A stretch of 64,000 nucleotides of DNA from Nematostella vectensis (Eukaryota > Cnidaria > Anthozoa > Actiniaria > Edwardsiidae), in contig NC_064041.1 in the NCBI RefSeq assembly GCF_932526225.1, positions 7,089,042 through 7,153,041 on the forward strand, written 5' to 3'. A program made the position numbers and the translations under genes. Position 1 is the first letter of the stretch. Each line of letters starts with the position of its first letter. Positions 31,189 through 54,258 of the stretch are shown here, in pieces. A model generated the notes under the pieces. The model did no database searches and was not told the origin of the DNA. It worked only from the letters and a program-made list of their open reading frames with translations.

Positions 31189-31254
31189 TCTCTTCAAGAA
31201 TGATAACTTTTTCAAAAACCTCTTGGGGGAAAAAAGTTGGATGAAATGAAGAGA
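31189..31254 (+). promoter_or_regulatory. SECIS element, type II
   Basis: Stem I pairs TCTCTTCA (31189-31196) with TGAAGAGA (31247-31254). The non-Watson-Crick quartet is complete: ATGAT at 31200-31204 opposite GGAT at 31239-31242, giving tandem G-A pairs. Helix II pairs AACTTTTT with AAAAAGTT. Unpaired adenines (31214-31218) lie ten bases after the quartet, and CC-TCTT-GG forms the small extra stem of a type II SECIS. It recruits SBP2 and the selenocysteine elongation factor to decode the TGA at 29432. Confidence 0.88.
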
Positions 31255-31344
31255 AGGGAAACTTTCCTTAAGTCTTGTTTTGTAGTTAGATGAAAAGGTG
31301 ATATTTATGGCATGGGATTGTTGTAAAAAGGGCATTAAAGTTGG

Positions 31345-31350
31345 AATAAA
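31345..31350 (+). promoter_or_regulatory. Polyadenylation signal of SELENOF
   Basis: AATAAA about 90 bases after the SECIS, with ATTAAA just before it at 31334. Placement after the SECIS is what a functional selenoprotein mRNA requires. Confidence 0.6.
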
Positions 31351-31447
31351 CAGAGTAGAAATCTTTATGTAAGTCTGAGTGTATCTGTAAAGTAAGGAAC
31401 AGCTTCATAAATGTGTGTGCAATAACCTGATAACGTACACACGTAAG

Positions 31448-31492
31448 CACGGGTGGCCTAGTGTGTTAGCGCGTCGGCCTCTCACCGCTGGC
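31448..31492 (+). mobile_element. Truncated tRNA-derived SINE head
   Basis: GGGTGGCCTAGTGTGTTAGC followed by GCGTCGGCCTCTCACCGCTG is a tRNA-like 5' half with an A-box-like TGGCCTAGTG, the D-arm AGCGCGTCGG and an anticodon arm. It stops before the T arm and B box, so it is not a functional tRNA gene. Confidence 0.6.
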
Positions 31493-31754
31493 CATATGTT
31501 AGAATACTTTATATTCGGTTAAATATGCTACCCTCGATAAACAGATTAAACTGAACACATTTTAAGCCCACTACCAATGAAGGAATTGGAATTTCTAGTT
31601 GAATAGAATACAACATTCTTGGCAACTAAACATTGATAATGAGGCAAAACAATCTATCTGTTTTAATACATTTTACCAATCAACACTTAAACTATACGTC
31701 TACTACTCACCTCTACCAGCCACTAGCAACTTCCCACTCAACTCCCCTTACTGT

Positions 31755-31925
31755 CAGGGTGGTAAAGGGTATTTTGGTGAAACGAGATTTGACCATTTTT
31801 TCACCCTATGAGAAACGTGAAATCGTCCATTTCGACGTCCGTGAAACGTGATTTAAAATGCCATTTACGCTCCGTGAAACGTGAAAAGCCATTTTGTCCG
31901 GTCCGTGAAACGTGATCCATACCCC
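31755..31925. repeat. Tandem repeat with CCGTGAAACGTGA core
   Basis: Four spaced copies of (T/G)CCGTGAAACGTGA-type words, about 35-40 bases apart, preceded by GTGGTAAAGGGTATTTTGG. It looks like an internal piece of a dispersed element. Confidence 0.65.
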
Positions 31926-32588
31926 CTTTACCAGCCTGTACTGTATACCTGTAAAGTTTCTGGAACATTTTTTCATCAAATACCCCGAGGGGAGTTGGGG
32001 GAGGAAGATTTTGACTTGGGACACGTTAAATTTTCAGAGTCAAAGATATATAGCTATACCTGCCAACTCTCAAAGTTTTCACAGGAGACTTCCAGTTATC
32101 ACCCTTTAATCCAAGAAAAAAAAAGGAAGTTCCCATATATTTTCTGTAATCTCCTAGCTGACTTTATGATATTTTGAAGGTAATTTTAAGTTAATTTGAA
32201 ATAAAAGTTTGTTTTAGTACAATGCTGTAGAGGAAAATGGATTTTTTTAGCCTTTGAACAAACCCTACTGCAGTGGTCAGCAGCATATTAAAATTGTCAC
32301 CATCGGGACTGTGAAAGGTGGCCGTCTGGTAGAGGTTTGGCAATTAATGGGTACAGTACATTAGTAAGAAATTGATATTTCTAAGCATAAGACAAAAAGT
32401 GAAGCCAGACCATGTTGGGGATTCACTTATTCCTGTGCTTTCTTCTGACCGAGAGACCCTGGACCGTACATTGCACTTGCCGGGAGCCCTGGGGCCGAAT
32501 AAAGCGGAAAGAGAAATTGTCGAGCAAACGCGTGTGGCCTTCTTCAAATCCTCGAAATTCGTCCTTTTGCCAGGAAATATCACCGATA

Positions 32589-42762
<10,174 letters not shown>

Positions 42763-43086
42763 CACACACCCCCCTCTACCGAATCCCCGCTCCTCCCCCC
42801 CTCTACCGAATCCCCGCTCCTCCCCCCCTCTACCGAATTCCCGCTCCTCCCCCAAGGGAAATCTGTACAATAGTGCCCATTAACTGGAGTAACTGACTTG
42901 AGACCAACGAAAGGCTTCGGTACAACACCACAGTGAATAAGCTACAAGAACAGACTATTGAGTATTACTGCGTCCCGCTGTAATGTTTTGCGATTTTTCA
43001 CTAAGACGGGTTTTAAGTGGGATGTGTCCGCTACACCCACCTCTGGCTACGCGATTTCTCAATCTCTGTAATCTGACATAAATAAA
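42763..43086 (+). other. J-protein 3' UTR with a C-rich repeat
   Basis: Just after the stop, three copies of a 27-base unit (CCCCCTCTACCGAATCCCCG) occupy 42768-42852. AATAAA is at 43081-43086. Confidence 0.8.
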
Positions 43087-46000
43087 TGGAGAAGCCCTGA
43101 ATTTCCATCCAAACCTCAACGTCGATTACTATAAATTCTTCATACATGTTGTAACATTTTCGTATCAACAACTTTGTAATACGTCAGTGAGTTGAATTTT
43201 AATTTAAATCAAGGAATGGGGTGCTACGTTCTGGGTCCTATATTCCCCTCCACCCGAAACGTAGGAAACAGGCCCTGCCACCCTTCCACGCATAAAAGCA
43301 AACGCATTGTCAGCCTGTTGATTTTAATGTTTTGAGAGTAAAACGTCAAATATGTTCGTCTTCCCCAAATTAGTGGAGTCAAAACTTACCTAGTTTTTGG
43401 GACACACATAATAGGAAAGTTAGAATATGGTTTTCAAAATCCAGTGAAATACTATTTCGTTTATTTAGTACTAATACACTAATGTCTTAGTTCTCTTTTG
43501 TTCTGGCTTGACTATTAAACTTTAACAATTACATTTTGTTGCACGGGATTGTGAAAACCACTCTATCTCGCTACTAACGTCGGCATTGATGGTTGTGCTG
43601 GCTACCTTCCTGCTGTCTCCATGCATGAGCAGTCAATATCTACTTAAATCTGGTAACCAAACCTTCAATTGTGGTGCTATGATGTCTTGGATCTGGTAAC
43701 CTAATATTGTGTGGTGCTATGATGTCTTGGATCTGGGAACCTAATATTGTGGTGCTATGATGTTCTAGAGCTTACTGATACTTGGGGGCCGTTTTAATTG
43801 TTATCGAAAAAAACAACATTTTATGTATTGTGAAATAAATGAAACTTTAGTGTTGTTTTTGTTGTTTCTTATGATTGAGGGGAGAAGTGGCATGGGAGCC
43901 GTGCAATATTTGGCAACTTTTTTTATCATGATTTATTCGTTAGCAACTTTCGAAAGGCTCGCTTCGAAAGTTCCGAACCCCCATTATGAGGGGAACTGGC
44001 AATTGATTGTTAACCTTTGGTTACACTCCAAAAGATTGACTAGCAGAACAGAGCAACACGAGAAACGTAACAATTTACAAATTTATACTGTATACAGCAT
44101 TGCATACATCGCGGCAGAACATAGTAGAGGCAGAGTTATTAGGAATCCTGGCGCCTTAGTTGGACCACCCCGTCACGTGATCACGACCATGCACCCAAAA
44201 ACAACATGGTGGTTTGTAGTGACGCCCTGTATTCCTCTATTGTTGAACAAAAAGGGAACTGCGCACTTATCAAGGCACGAATTTCCAGTGCTTGCTTTTT
44301 TGGCCACGAAAGTCATGCCGTAAAGAGTCTTTCATGGGCGACCGCTAAGACATCTGGGTCTCCGACCATGACGCCACCTGATTTGCCAGTCTATGAACAC
44401 AAGATGGCCACGTTACAAAGCACGCTTGAAAAACTGGGTACGAGTTAGGTAAGAGTTAAGAAGCCGCACTTGGTACGTAGGGTCATAAGCTACACGGAAG
44501 GATCAAGGTTCGGGCTTTATATTAATCAGGTGAGTAATATATATCACGTCTAGTCGAACTAAACGGTCATATAATGATCCTAAAGAGTGATCCCTTGGAT
44601 CTCACTGAAATTTCACGAAAAGACAAAAAACTGGGTAGTCAATGGTTATTGTGGGAATAAGTAAAGGCGAAAACTTAACACAGACATTATACACGACACC
44701 TAAGCATAACGAATTCATAAATGAGCGACTTTTTTCGGGGATTTGGGGAGAAATACATGTTTGTTTTCTTGTGCTGGGTAATAAAAACGCTCCTTTTCCC
44801 ATATCAGTCATTAACGGAGCCAGTAGGGACAAAAAATTGAATAGCTTATTTTCCTTATCTTAAATAAAGATTACATGGTTCCCAAGACAATTGTACAAGA
44901 CAAAAATGTAATGCTGTACATCATTAATAACACTTTGAATCAGATTTTGTAATCATGATCTTTACTGATATGATATTAAAAATCGTTAAAACAGCAGAAG
45001 AATAAACAACGTTTACATGTCAATGTAAGTATAATGATTCTATAGAGTACCATAGTTATCGAAACAAGTGTTCAGTATTTTGGGGATAAGTTTATACCTA
45101 TGAGTCTTTGGCAGATGTGTTCTCGAACAGTATCAGGGGTATTTAATTAATCTAAATATATTGTTTTAGAGAGTGAAATTCAAAATTCGACACATGGGTA
45201 AGAGATCGCTACTGTTTATGTGCGTGTGGAATCACAAGCTTATCTCTCTGTTTCTAAAATTAATTAATACACACATAAAAAACTGCAGTTAATGAGTTTT
45301 TGGTGGAAATTTTGGAAGCAATTGTCTCGCGGATGGCGGAAACAGAACTGACTCTCTTCATCTTTGATTATCTTTTCCAAAAGAAAATAAGAATCAATTA
45401 TTTCTCTTCAGATAACACTTAAAACCCATTAGTTTCATAATGTGGGCTCTTAGCACCAAAAAGATATAACTTTAATTAAAGAGGCAACTGAGAGGAATTG
45501 AGTGTTTGCCACACGAAAAGCTACCATAGCCATAGCTCTCCATCCAAACACATCACTACATACTGCAAAAATAAACATATACTTTGCCACGACCGAACCC
45601 TGATCCCGAAAAGCTTTAATTTATTGATGAAGTTTCTTTCCTTTCTTTCTAGAATAGCCTCTTTTTTTCTGATAAACAAAATATAATTTACACAGTTTCC
45701 TGGGCTAAGTGAATTCCAGAAACCTCGGAAATGCAATTACCAAATCGGATGCATCAGCACACTTGCTGGGCGAGTAAGTCAATGAAGATATCACTGCTCA
45801 AAAGCATACACTTGGGGCTAATTTTTCCCCTGAAATGGCCGTTACTTGAAGTGAAGTACGTGTATTATTTGTGGCCACCAGCATAGAAAAATAACTCTAG
45901 ACTCTAGAAAGGTCGTCGTCATAAAAACTCCAAAGACAAAGCTAGGTGGATAAACCAAGAATACAATACAATAATTTCTTCTCCGTCGACAGGTCAATGA

Positions 46001-46118
46001 CGTGGAAAGTGGTTATCCAGTCTCGTTTTAGACATTGAAAGAATATTCTGAAACAGTTAGAAAAACTAGCTTTAAATAAACACAAGTAAGCTTGAATGAG
46101 CTTGAATGTTGTACGCTA

Positions 46119-46256
46119 CAGGCGCGTTCCCAGGAGTGACCGGGGGGGGGGATGGGGGGTGCACAGTAGGTATCATATGAAAAAAGCATAAGAAATGACC
46201 CATTGGCCGCCAAGGGGAGTTCGCGCACCCTGTGCACCCCCCTGTGTACGCGCCTG
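46119..46256. mobile_element. Inverted-repeat element, GGCGCGT(A/T)CCCAGG family
   Basis: AGGCGCGTTCCCAGGAGTG at the left and CCCCTGTGTACGCGCCTG at the right of a 138-base element with GGTATCATATGAAAAAAGCA inside. Shares that interior with 48924-49083. Confidence 0.8.
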
Positions 46257-46916
46257 TGCCACTGTTTCACAGAGACGGTAACAACATGCTTTTTCAACCT
46301 TGTGTTGATTCATAGCTTGTCTACACCATGCCTACACGCAGTCTCGCAGACCATCTAGTTTTTCTGCAACTTGTCTGTAACCCTTATAGTTACACTTTTT
46401 TTCATAAGATAGAACGTCTAATTTTCATTTGAGGCTTAACCGTTTTTATTTTTGGGACATTTTAAGGCTGAACATGTTCTTAAGGATGTTAATTTTAGTG
46501 TATATAAGAATATAAACCCAATGAATTATTAGGAAGAGAATTACACAATGATAAATAAGAATAATAAGTTGTTACTTATAATCACACCTTGATTCTGAAT
46601 TTTAGAACGCACATCAGGAAAAGAAACAAAATTCTGCTATCTGAGCCTCGGCATGTTCTTAAAACTTGGCAAAATTTCGGGCTGGACGTTCTTATAAAAA
46701 TAGGTTCTTATAAAAAAAAGTGTATACCATTTAGAAAAACTAGGTGGTCTACGTAGGATGTGAAACAGGAAATATAACAGCAGAACTGCAGAAATGCATA
46801 CAACCAAAACTAGAGAAAGAAAACAACAACGATTCCACAAAAAGGTTAAACAAAGAAAAAAACACATGCACATCAGACCAGAAAAAAACATGCACGACAT
46901 AAACCTGGGGCCGGTT

Positions 46917-47640
46917 CCTGAAAGGCCGATTAACTTGACCCTCGATAAGCGCATAATCCCGGGTTAAAATTTGCTAATCGTAGGTTAGCTAACCTACGGA
47001 TAACTCACCGTTCCCGAAAGCCAAGTAAACCCCGATTTACTAACCCTGGATTAAGCGAGTGAAAAACTGGTTTGATGAGTAAAATTCACCCAGAATACTC
47101 ACAGTACATCAACTCAAATATTTATCTTTGGTGATTTTATTTTCGCAGAGAAGCCCCAAAACACCTCTTCATCGCCTGTAATTACCTCCATTCCATTGTC
47201 AAAAATGTCATTTGCAGGATTCGAGTTTGGTGCGTGACACTAGCGAGACAGATTTATTTCAATTATAAATTTCATGTAACTTTCTGTCTGTCCCAGCACA
47301 ATTTTCGAGCCAGCATCGCAACGAAGGTCACATAACAAAGCTAAATGTTAGGACATTTGATCCCTACATTGTTTCTGTGTAACGTCATAATTTGTCGGCA
47401 ACTACATTTTATGAATTAAACAAAACTAAACTAGGGAAGCCTGTGTTACGCCAACTAAACCGTAGGTTTGCGAGTTAACCCACCTTGCGAGCAGGGTTAG
47501 ATTTTACCTCCAGACTAACCTAGAGTTAATGCTAATCAGCGTTTCGGGAACAGAACTAATCCGGGGGTAAAAATTTAATCGTGGGTTAGGGCAAATTTAA
47601 CCCTGGGTTAGCGCTAATCGGCTTTCTAGTAACCGGCCCC
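46917..47640. mobile_element. 724-bp inverted-repeat element, GGGGCCGGTT ends
   Basis: Left end GGGGCCGGTTCCTGAAAGGC then CGATTAAC; right end, reversed, GGGGCCGGTTACTAGAAAGC then CGATTAGCGC. Complementarity continues for more than 100 bases with words such as GTTCCCGAAA and ACCCTGGGTTA repeated in both arms. No open frame of note, so non-autonomous; superfamily not identified. Confidence 0.88.
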
Positions 47641-48923
47641 TGGCCCCTAATCACTCTAATGGTCTGTGTCCCTAATTAAGATAACGCTGGACAAGCCTGA
47701 TATCTAATCGGAAAACAAAAACGTGTGTACAATGAAATGCAGGATCAATAAAATCACTCCTGAATGAAATGCACGGTATATAACATCCTGTTTAACCCCT
47801 ATTTTATGACCCGCCTTCGTGATTGCACGCAATTTGCCCTCTCGCGACATCCCCAGCTTGCCTGAACAAACACTCCTTAATTGTTTCCATATGTTAAAAA
47901 AGAAGTCAGTTTTTTCTTGATTTGAACTCGTCCTATCTTACTTCCCTTGAGTTTAAACTGACGAAAATATACCCTACACTAGTACGTAGCAGATCGGCAA
48001 AAACGACTGGCGAGGGAGAAGAAATGACACACATAAGGTGACAACATGGTATAACGGGCCATATTCCAAATGATAAGCACCTCACAGAAAGACCAGTACC
48101 AGCAGTACGTGATCAGAACTAACGATCAATTCTAGTACTAAATAGTCGACACAAAAAAACAAACGCATAGCTGTTTTTTTTATACGCACACTCAGTACAA
48201 ATGGTGAACGGCAAATGGTATTTCAAAGACCAACTACTGCTTATGATGGAAACGCAAACGCACATCGCATGAGTTATCCATATTTCCTTGCATTCAGTAG
48301 AAATATGGTGAGTCCCATGGAATATTCCGATAGCAGAACTGCCTTTGATCGTTACACTGACTCCGTGTTTTGGTTTACAAGTTATGACTTTTTCTTTTGA
48401 AGCCTGCAATTGTCTCAATACTGTGGACGGACGTTACAGATATTACAAGTTGTCCGTTGGTTTTCTTTCTACGTACAACTAGGGCTACAAAACCAGGTTC
48501 TATAACATAATGATGATACTATTTTTATGTTCTAGACTTTTTGTCCTCGTGCGCGGGGTAAACACATGTTTGAGATGATCCGCCGTCAGATAAGGGAAGC
48601 CTTGCTAATAGATATTTTCTGATCTAAAGATAAACGCCCTATTATTGTCTGTTTTTCTAGGGATATATAATAATTACGTGTTAAGAGGCTAACAAAAAAT
48701 TGAACCAGTATCGGTTTAATGTTGACAAGCGGAACTTTTAAAAGTTTGGGCTTGCTGTGTTTTTGGCGAGAAACAAAATATATATTTTTTCCATGCACAT
48801 TTATCTTCTCCGACTGCACATGCATTTTTTCGAATATAACTCAAGGCGATGTATTGTATAAAATGTTTCACATATATACGTTGGATTTGATAAGAGGTCA
48901 ATGTAAAAGATAAGAGAGACTGT

Positions 48924-49083
48924 CCAGGCGTGTGCACAATATTGGCTGAGGGGGGTTCGCAGTCATAGGTATCATATGGAAATAGCATAGTATTTGAAGA
49001 TTCCTTTATAAGAAATGACTCACTTTTTTGCTGCCAAGAGGAGGTGCGCGCGCACCCTTTGCAAACCCCTCTGTCCGCGCCTG
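48924..49083. mobile_element. Inverted-repeat element, GGCGCGT family, decayed
   Basis: CCAGGCGTGTGCACAAT at the left and CTCTGTCCGCGCCTGC at the right, with interior GGTATCATATGGAAATAGCAT as in 46119-46256. Confidence 0.7.
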
Positions 49084-52000
49084 CAATCATCGCACATCCG
49101 CCCTCGTTATGGTTATTACCCTGTTCTCGCTTGAGTAACGCTTGCAAATAGACCCCAACATCAACCTTTTTTTTAATCAAACTGGCGCGCATATGTGTTC
49201 ATTTGAGCGCATGTATTTTATTGGCATCTGTTGATAACTCGCCTGAGCTTCACATTAACCTCAGAATAACCTCAAAGCTTTTTCTCTCTTCGGCACACTG
49301 CTCTCTTCTCACAAGCTCACTGCTATTAGAAGTTGTTTTGTTTCAATTTTACATTATTTGTTTTAGAAAATATTTCCAAAATAATATCAAATATGTAAGA
49401 TTCTGTTCCTAATAGTATTTTGGTGGCTATTCTTATCTTTATCTAAAGGTCTTCTGTCTTAGAAATAGGAGGGCGTTGCTGATATTAAAGATATGGGTTA
49501 TTTTACCCATATCCTCTTCCTTATCATATTATCACGATAGTTTCCAAGGTCATTGCGTTATGAAAAAGACGCTTTGTGACAAAATAAACATACATCAAAA
49601 GTTGATTCAGATGAGAATTCAATAAATAACTCTCGCAACTTCCGAAACAGGAAATGCGCGTACGTCTGTCTCGTGCTGTTCTTATCTGGTTCAAACTTAT
49701 CTTGTCATATCGCTGGAGAGGGTTTTATAGTGCACGTATGTACATGGCTCAATGCTCGTTGGTTAACTTTGCTAAAAATTACATATGTACGGCTCACGTC
49801 GTTTCGTCGAGTCCTGCCAAGCTATCGAAGCTACCAAGCGATATATTCTCAATTGGTCGAGTTGAGCAAGCAGAGTTTAAAGGATCTAAGTATTTTACAT
49901 TCTTACAGTAGGTAAGTAAGTCAAAGTTCTTCTTAGTGCTTAAGAAAAGCAGGCGCCTTTCAAAGGACTGCAGAATATGGCTCCTTGTCAACTTGTCAAG
50001 AACTGCAAGCATTAGTATTTTCCTATCAAAGCAAACCGGACAAAATTTTGAAGGATGGAAATAGAAGTATCAGGTGGAGGAAATGAAGACAGGGTTTTAA
50101 ACATGTGGCTGTGAGGGATGTGGGCTTGGAGAGGGTAGAGGAAGAGGGGAAAGGTGTAAGAGAAGAGTAGAGAAAGAGTTATACAAGTAGGAAAAAGAGA
50201 AAAGAAGTGATAGAAAAACGGCAAAGTGTGAGGAAAGGAAGAGAAACGAGGTTTGGCAAAAAAAGAAATGCATGGAAGAGTACGGGTTTTGATTAGAATT
50301 TATGTTGTCGTTTTTTGTGTAAATATAGAGGTATTTATCCCCGTACCAAATTCACACACATCCTTTAGTTAACTCTTGACTTGGATATTAAGCAGTGGTT
50401 CGAATTTTGGCCCATTTGTCGAGTTCATACAGCACGCGACTAACAGAAAGAGAAACAGAAAGAAGTGAGTCCATTCGAATATTATTTTCAAAAATGAAAC
50501 TTCTCAGCAAATAATCATAAAATTCCGAATTCTCAATTATCGGTTCTAGAGGGGCATGCTTGACTTTGGTTTGACAGTTTATAGAAAGGACAATATTGAA
50601 ATGCGACAATATTTTTAAATGACCGATGAAAATGTTCTTCTCTTTGCACTCAAATATAACAGAATGTATTCAAAATATAAAAAGTCTTTTATTCTTCTCA
50701 ATACTAAAGTTTGGAGACTTTAATGACAAGTTTTGCGTCTCCATTCCTTGGCGCTGTGACTTTTTCCCATGGGATGTATGTATTGCAAATGTTTTTAAGC
50801 TATCATAAACATTTTGCGTCACGCGCTTACAAACAATTAGTGAAATCCCATTACATTAATAACAGAAACAAAAATACACTTAATTCATTTCCAAGTTACG
50901 GAAATGCATCCGTTTAGTACTATATGGAACCTTTTCTAATGAAAAAGAATCAAGTTTCAAGATAAAAATCAATGTCAATTTTGTGTAGTGCCGTAAATAG
51001 AGATAACACTTTCCTCTTGTCTCTATATCAGTGAAATGAACTTTTTCAGATTTCAAAGAATTCACAAGATAAATTTAAAAATCAAATAATAAACACCTAA
51101 AACTTACCACCTTCAGACAAAATCCACCATGGGACATTCCAGGATGAATTGGATTTGAATTAAATTAAATTCCCAAAATATCTTTTTATAAAACACAAAT
51201 CGGGCAATGAAGTAGCGATCCTACTCATAGTATTCAAAGGATGTCACTTTGCTTAAGAGGGTTTCTTCTAACCGCACTCAAAACCTGATGTAATTAAAGT
51301 CATATAAAATCATAAAATTTCTCACAAACCTCTTTACCCGGGCCATTTGTCGTTCCTGCCAAATTAATTTAAAACAGAACATGACCTTCCATCCAGATAC
51401 GGCCTCAAAATTATCATTACCTCATCTCAAAGCGGACCTCCCCGATAAATCCGTCTTGAATGAAACGCGACGAAACAATAACATTTAGATTTGTGAGTCG
51501 ATTTCAATGTGGATTTGTACTCAGAAAAGCTGAATTACAAATAAAAGTGACAAGTAAAAGCAGCCTGTCGTCGCGTTTTCCCATTGTTTGGTTATGACGC
51601 TTTATCTTTTCAACATTTTTCCAACACTTTATTAAATTTCTTTTTGATGAACCGCTCCACCATTGTACGGCGGAGAAACACTAACACTACCCACAAAACA
51701 TACTAAACGTAAAGTGTTTGAAGTCACGTCACAAATCTGAGATCATTTATTTGTTTTAACTACAAAGTTTGTACATCTGAACAACTACGCATGCAAATCT
51801 TGAAAAGCTGGAAATTTCCTTAAAAATCCTCTTTATCCTGTATCAAGTAGCAAAAATACCCAGACATCATCCTTTCTTTGCACACTCTTAAAGTTTACCT
51901 TGTGCTAATTAATATAAGTTTGCTTTGTCAGCCAGTATTCATTCGTATTTATTGTTTATTTGGTCCACAATAACTTTGCAATTCACCCCCGGAAAACCCC

Positions 52001-52282
52001 ATGACTCTAAGCTGTCAAGTTCACATATCACGCGCTTTGACATCTCGGGATCCGGGTAAATGGCACAAGATAGCAAGAGATAAGTGCCGCTGGTCTTTGT
52101 AATTTCGCCACTCCAATCACCGAGAGGTGCATAGATAAGTCAAACGCAAACGCACATTGGGCATAGTATTCTAATTCGGTTTCATTTACTCAGCAGTAAA
52201 CCTCAAAGAAACTAGAAGAGCTAGAGCCCAACACCCCGGAAGAATCAGTGTTGAAGGACGCGGGAAACGAAGGGAAGCTGAA

Positions 52283-53392
52283 ATGGCCACCGATGAAGCT
52301 ATGATTGTAAACTCCACAATGCCTACGACAACCTCCGCAAGCGTAGTAGAGGCAAAGGAGCCTCTAGCATCTACGGTTATCCGCCTGACACTCTCATGTC
52401 TTGTGTTTCTCCTTAATGTTATCGGCAACACAATGGTCTGCATCGTCGTCAAGAGAAATCGCAAGTTGAGAAGTTTCAGAAACTACTATTACGGTCTTTT
52501 CCTAGTAAACCTTTCCGTCGCTGACCTAACCGTGGCTATCATCTGTATGCCGTTTATTCTGCTGTTCTACGAGACGGCAAAGTACCCGTTCGGGTTTTTT
52601 GGTTCCACCGCCGTATGCAAGTTGATTCCTACGCTTTCCCTGATGTGCCAAGGAGCTTCTGTGTTCAGCCTGACATCGTTGACTCTCCAGAGATTTGTTG
52701 GGATAGTGTATCCAATGAAGGCAAGACTGACCTTAGTTAAGGTCAAGCTAGTGCTTGCGTTAGTGTGGTTACTAGCGTTCTTCAATGCTCTTCCTGTATT
52801 AATCACTCAGGACAGTGTCAAGACGCCGAGTTATAATCAGTACAGCTGCGATGAGGTCTGGTCTAACGAGCACCTCCGACAAGGCTACACACTTTACCTT
52901 TTTATCAGCCAATACCTGCTTCCACTCATAATTATATCAGTTACTTACTCCAAAATGGCATGGGTTTTGTGCAACAGAGACAAGGAATTTGAAGGGAAGA
53001 AATCCCACGAGAAAAACGCCAAAGTTCGCCATATGAAATTTATTCGACTCCTAATCGTTCTTGTGGTTACATTTGCACTTTGTTTCCTTCCAAACCATGT
53101 ACTGTTTTTCTGGTTGGAAAACGGTTCCGGTGGCTCGTTTCCGTATTTTCTGATTCTTATGAAGTACTCACACCTTTGCATTTGGCTCAACTCATTTCTG
53201 AATCCATATCTCTACGGTGCTTTGGATGAGTGTTTTGGTCAAGGATACAAGAAAGTATTACGCTCTTGTGCGAGATTTGAGCGTAAAACTAAAATGACAC
53301 ACTCACGAATCACAAAGCAGCTATCGCGAATGTACTCCCTTAAAACAGTATCAACTGGGGATGATGATGACGACTCAGATGAGAGAACGTGA
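52283..53392 (+). CDS. Class A (rhodopsin-like) GPCR, peptide-receptor type, intronless
   Basis: A 369-residue seven-helix receptor on one exon. Seen: N-terminal sequon NST at residue 10; helix 1 with GN (N49); helix 2 LSVADL (D81); helix 3 from C112, paired with C189 in loop 2 (QYSCDEV); helix 4 W162; helix 5 P214; helix 6 CFLPNHV (P270); helix 7 NSFLNPYLYG (P308). An acidic, serine-rich tail ends the protein. Two switch motifs are unusual: the DRY motif at the end of helix 3 is QRF (136-138), and the CWxP toggle is CFLP. Overall layout suggests a neuropeptide-like receptor; the ligand cannot be told from sequence. AATAAA is at 53751-53756. Confidence 0.93.
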   Translation: MATDEAMIVNSTMPTTTSASVVEAKEPLASTVIRLTLSCLVFLLNVIGNTMVCIVVKRNRKLRSFRNYYYGLFLVNLSVADLTVAIICMPFILLFYETAKYPFGFFGSTAVCKLIPTLSLMCQGASVFSLTSLTLQRFVGIVYPMKARLTLVKVKLVLALVWLLAFFNALPVLITQDSVKTPSYNQYSCDEVWSNEHLRQGYTLYLFISQYLLPLIIISVTYSKMAWVLCNRDKEFEGKKSHEKNAKVRHMKFIRLLIVLVVTFALCFLPNHVLFFWLENGSGGSFPYFLILMKYSHLCIWLNSFLNPYLYGALDECFGQGYKKVLRSCARFERKTKMTHSRITKQLSRMYSLKTVSTGDDDDDSDERT

Positions 53393-54258
53393 ATAACTTA
53401 ACAATTAAGATTAATTTTAAATGAGTATCTTTACACCATTTCGTTTTAGTTTTTCATTTTCACAAAATCTTGGAACTATCAGACGTTTAAGAACACAGCT
53501 ATGGAAAGAAAGTTTTGTAATTAACATTAGAATTACAATAGAAAAGGTGTTTCCTGTTAAAAGGAAATGTTATTAGATCGTGGCATGGATTTTAAATCTG
53601 TTACTTAATCCCTGTTATGAGTTTTCCGTCATTTATTGGTCTATAAATTAAAAATACTCCTTTCTTCCATAAAAAAAATCAAGAGCTAGATTTGGTATAA
53701 ATATTCTATAAAATCGCCTTTGTATATGTGTACATAAATGTCTAGCGCTTAATAAATGATCAAAGTGAAAAAGTGTTTGTTCTTTCACATTGGTGCTATA
53801 TTCTACGGGAGTTTGCCAAATTAATTGGGTTTCCATTGAGCCTTTGATGGTTGCGACTGGGCATATTGTACCATGATAACCGGTACAGCTCCTTTAACAA
53901 AAGGCTAATTATTGCATTTCTGATATGTTACTCCCAACTACAGGGGCAAAAGGCAAGAATGGACTTATTAAGAGCCATCCTTGGTCAGGTGAATGGACTG
54001 AAATGGGAGGAAATGTCGATCATGTAGAAGTGCAAAAATTGAGTTAGAATCCTGGAGCCAGAAATATTTGATGAGCTTTCATAAGTGCAGATTGTCAGGC
54101 AAAATGATCTTAAATTGAAAACCCTGCGTCAACCAAGTGGACACCGGGTAGAGGTATTAGTCACCAGACGTTCCATTCTCAGGTAGTGAGAGCTAACGAA
54201 CGACTCTTGCCTAAGTAATGCCTCAGAGTAGTCAGGAAATGGAAGAAACAGAGACAAA

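Larger units (their letters stand above)
43087..52282. other. 9 kb without a supported gene
   Basis: AT-rich intergenic DNA. A 43-base unit (GTGGTGCTATGATGTCTTGG) is repeated 2.5 times at 43660-43765. Three inverted-repeat elements are listed separately. Open frames of up to 166 codons (43823-44323 +) lack a domain, splice partners or sensible composition. A palindrome GATATGGGT ... ACCCATATC lies at about 49491-49513. Confidence 0.5.

Noticed and set aside
31448..31492. tRNA gene
   Set aside because: Only the 5' half is present, with no T arm or B box; it fits a SINE head.
43823..44323. 166-codon + frame starting MYCEINETLVLFLL
   Set aside because: Hydrophobic start but no signal-peptide-like cleavage context, no recognisable domain, no introns and no upstream gene signals. 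I cannot support it.
48716..49192. 158-codon reverse frame
   Set aside because: It runs through the inverted-repeat element at 48924-49083 and has no domain.
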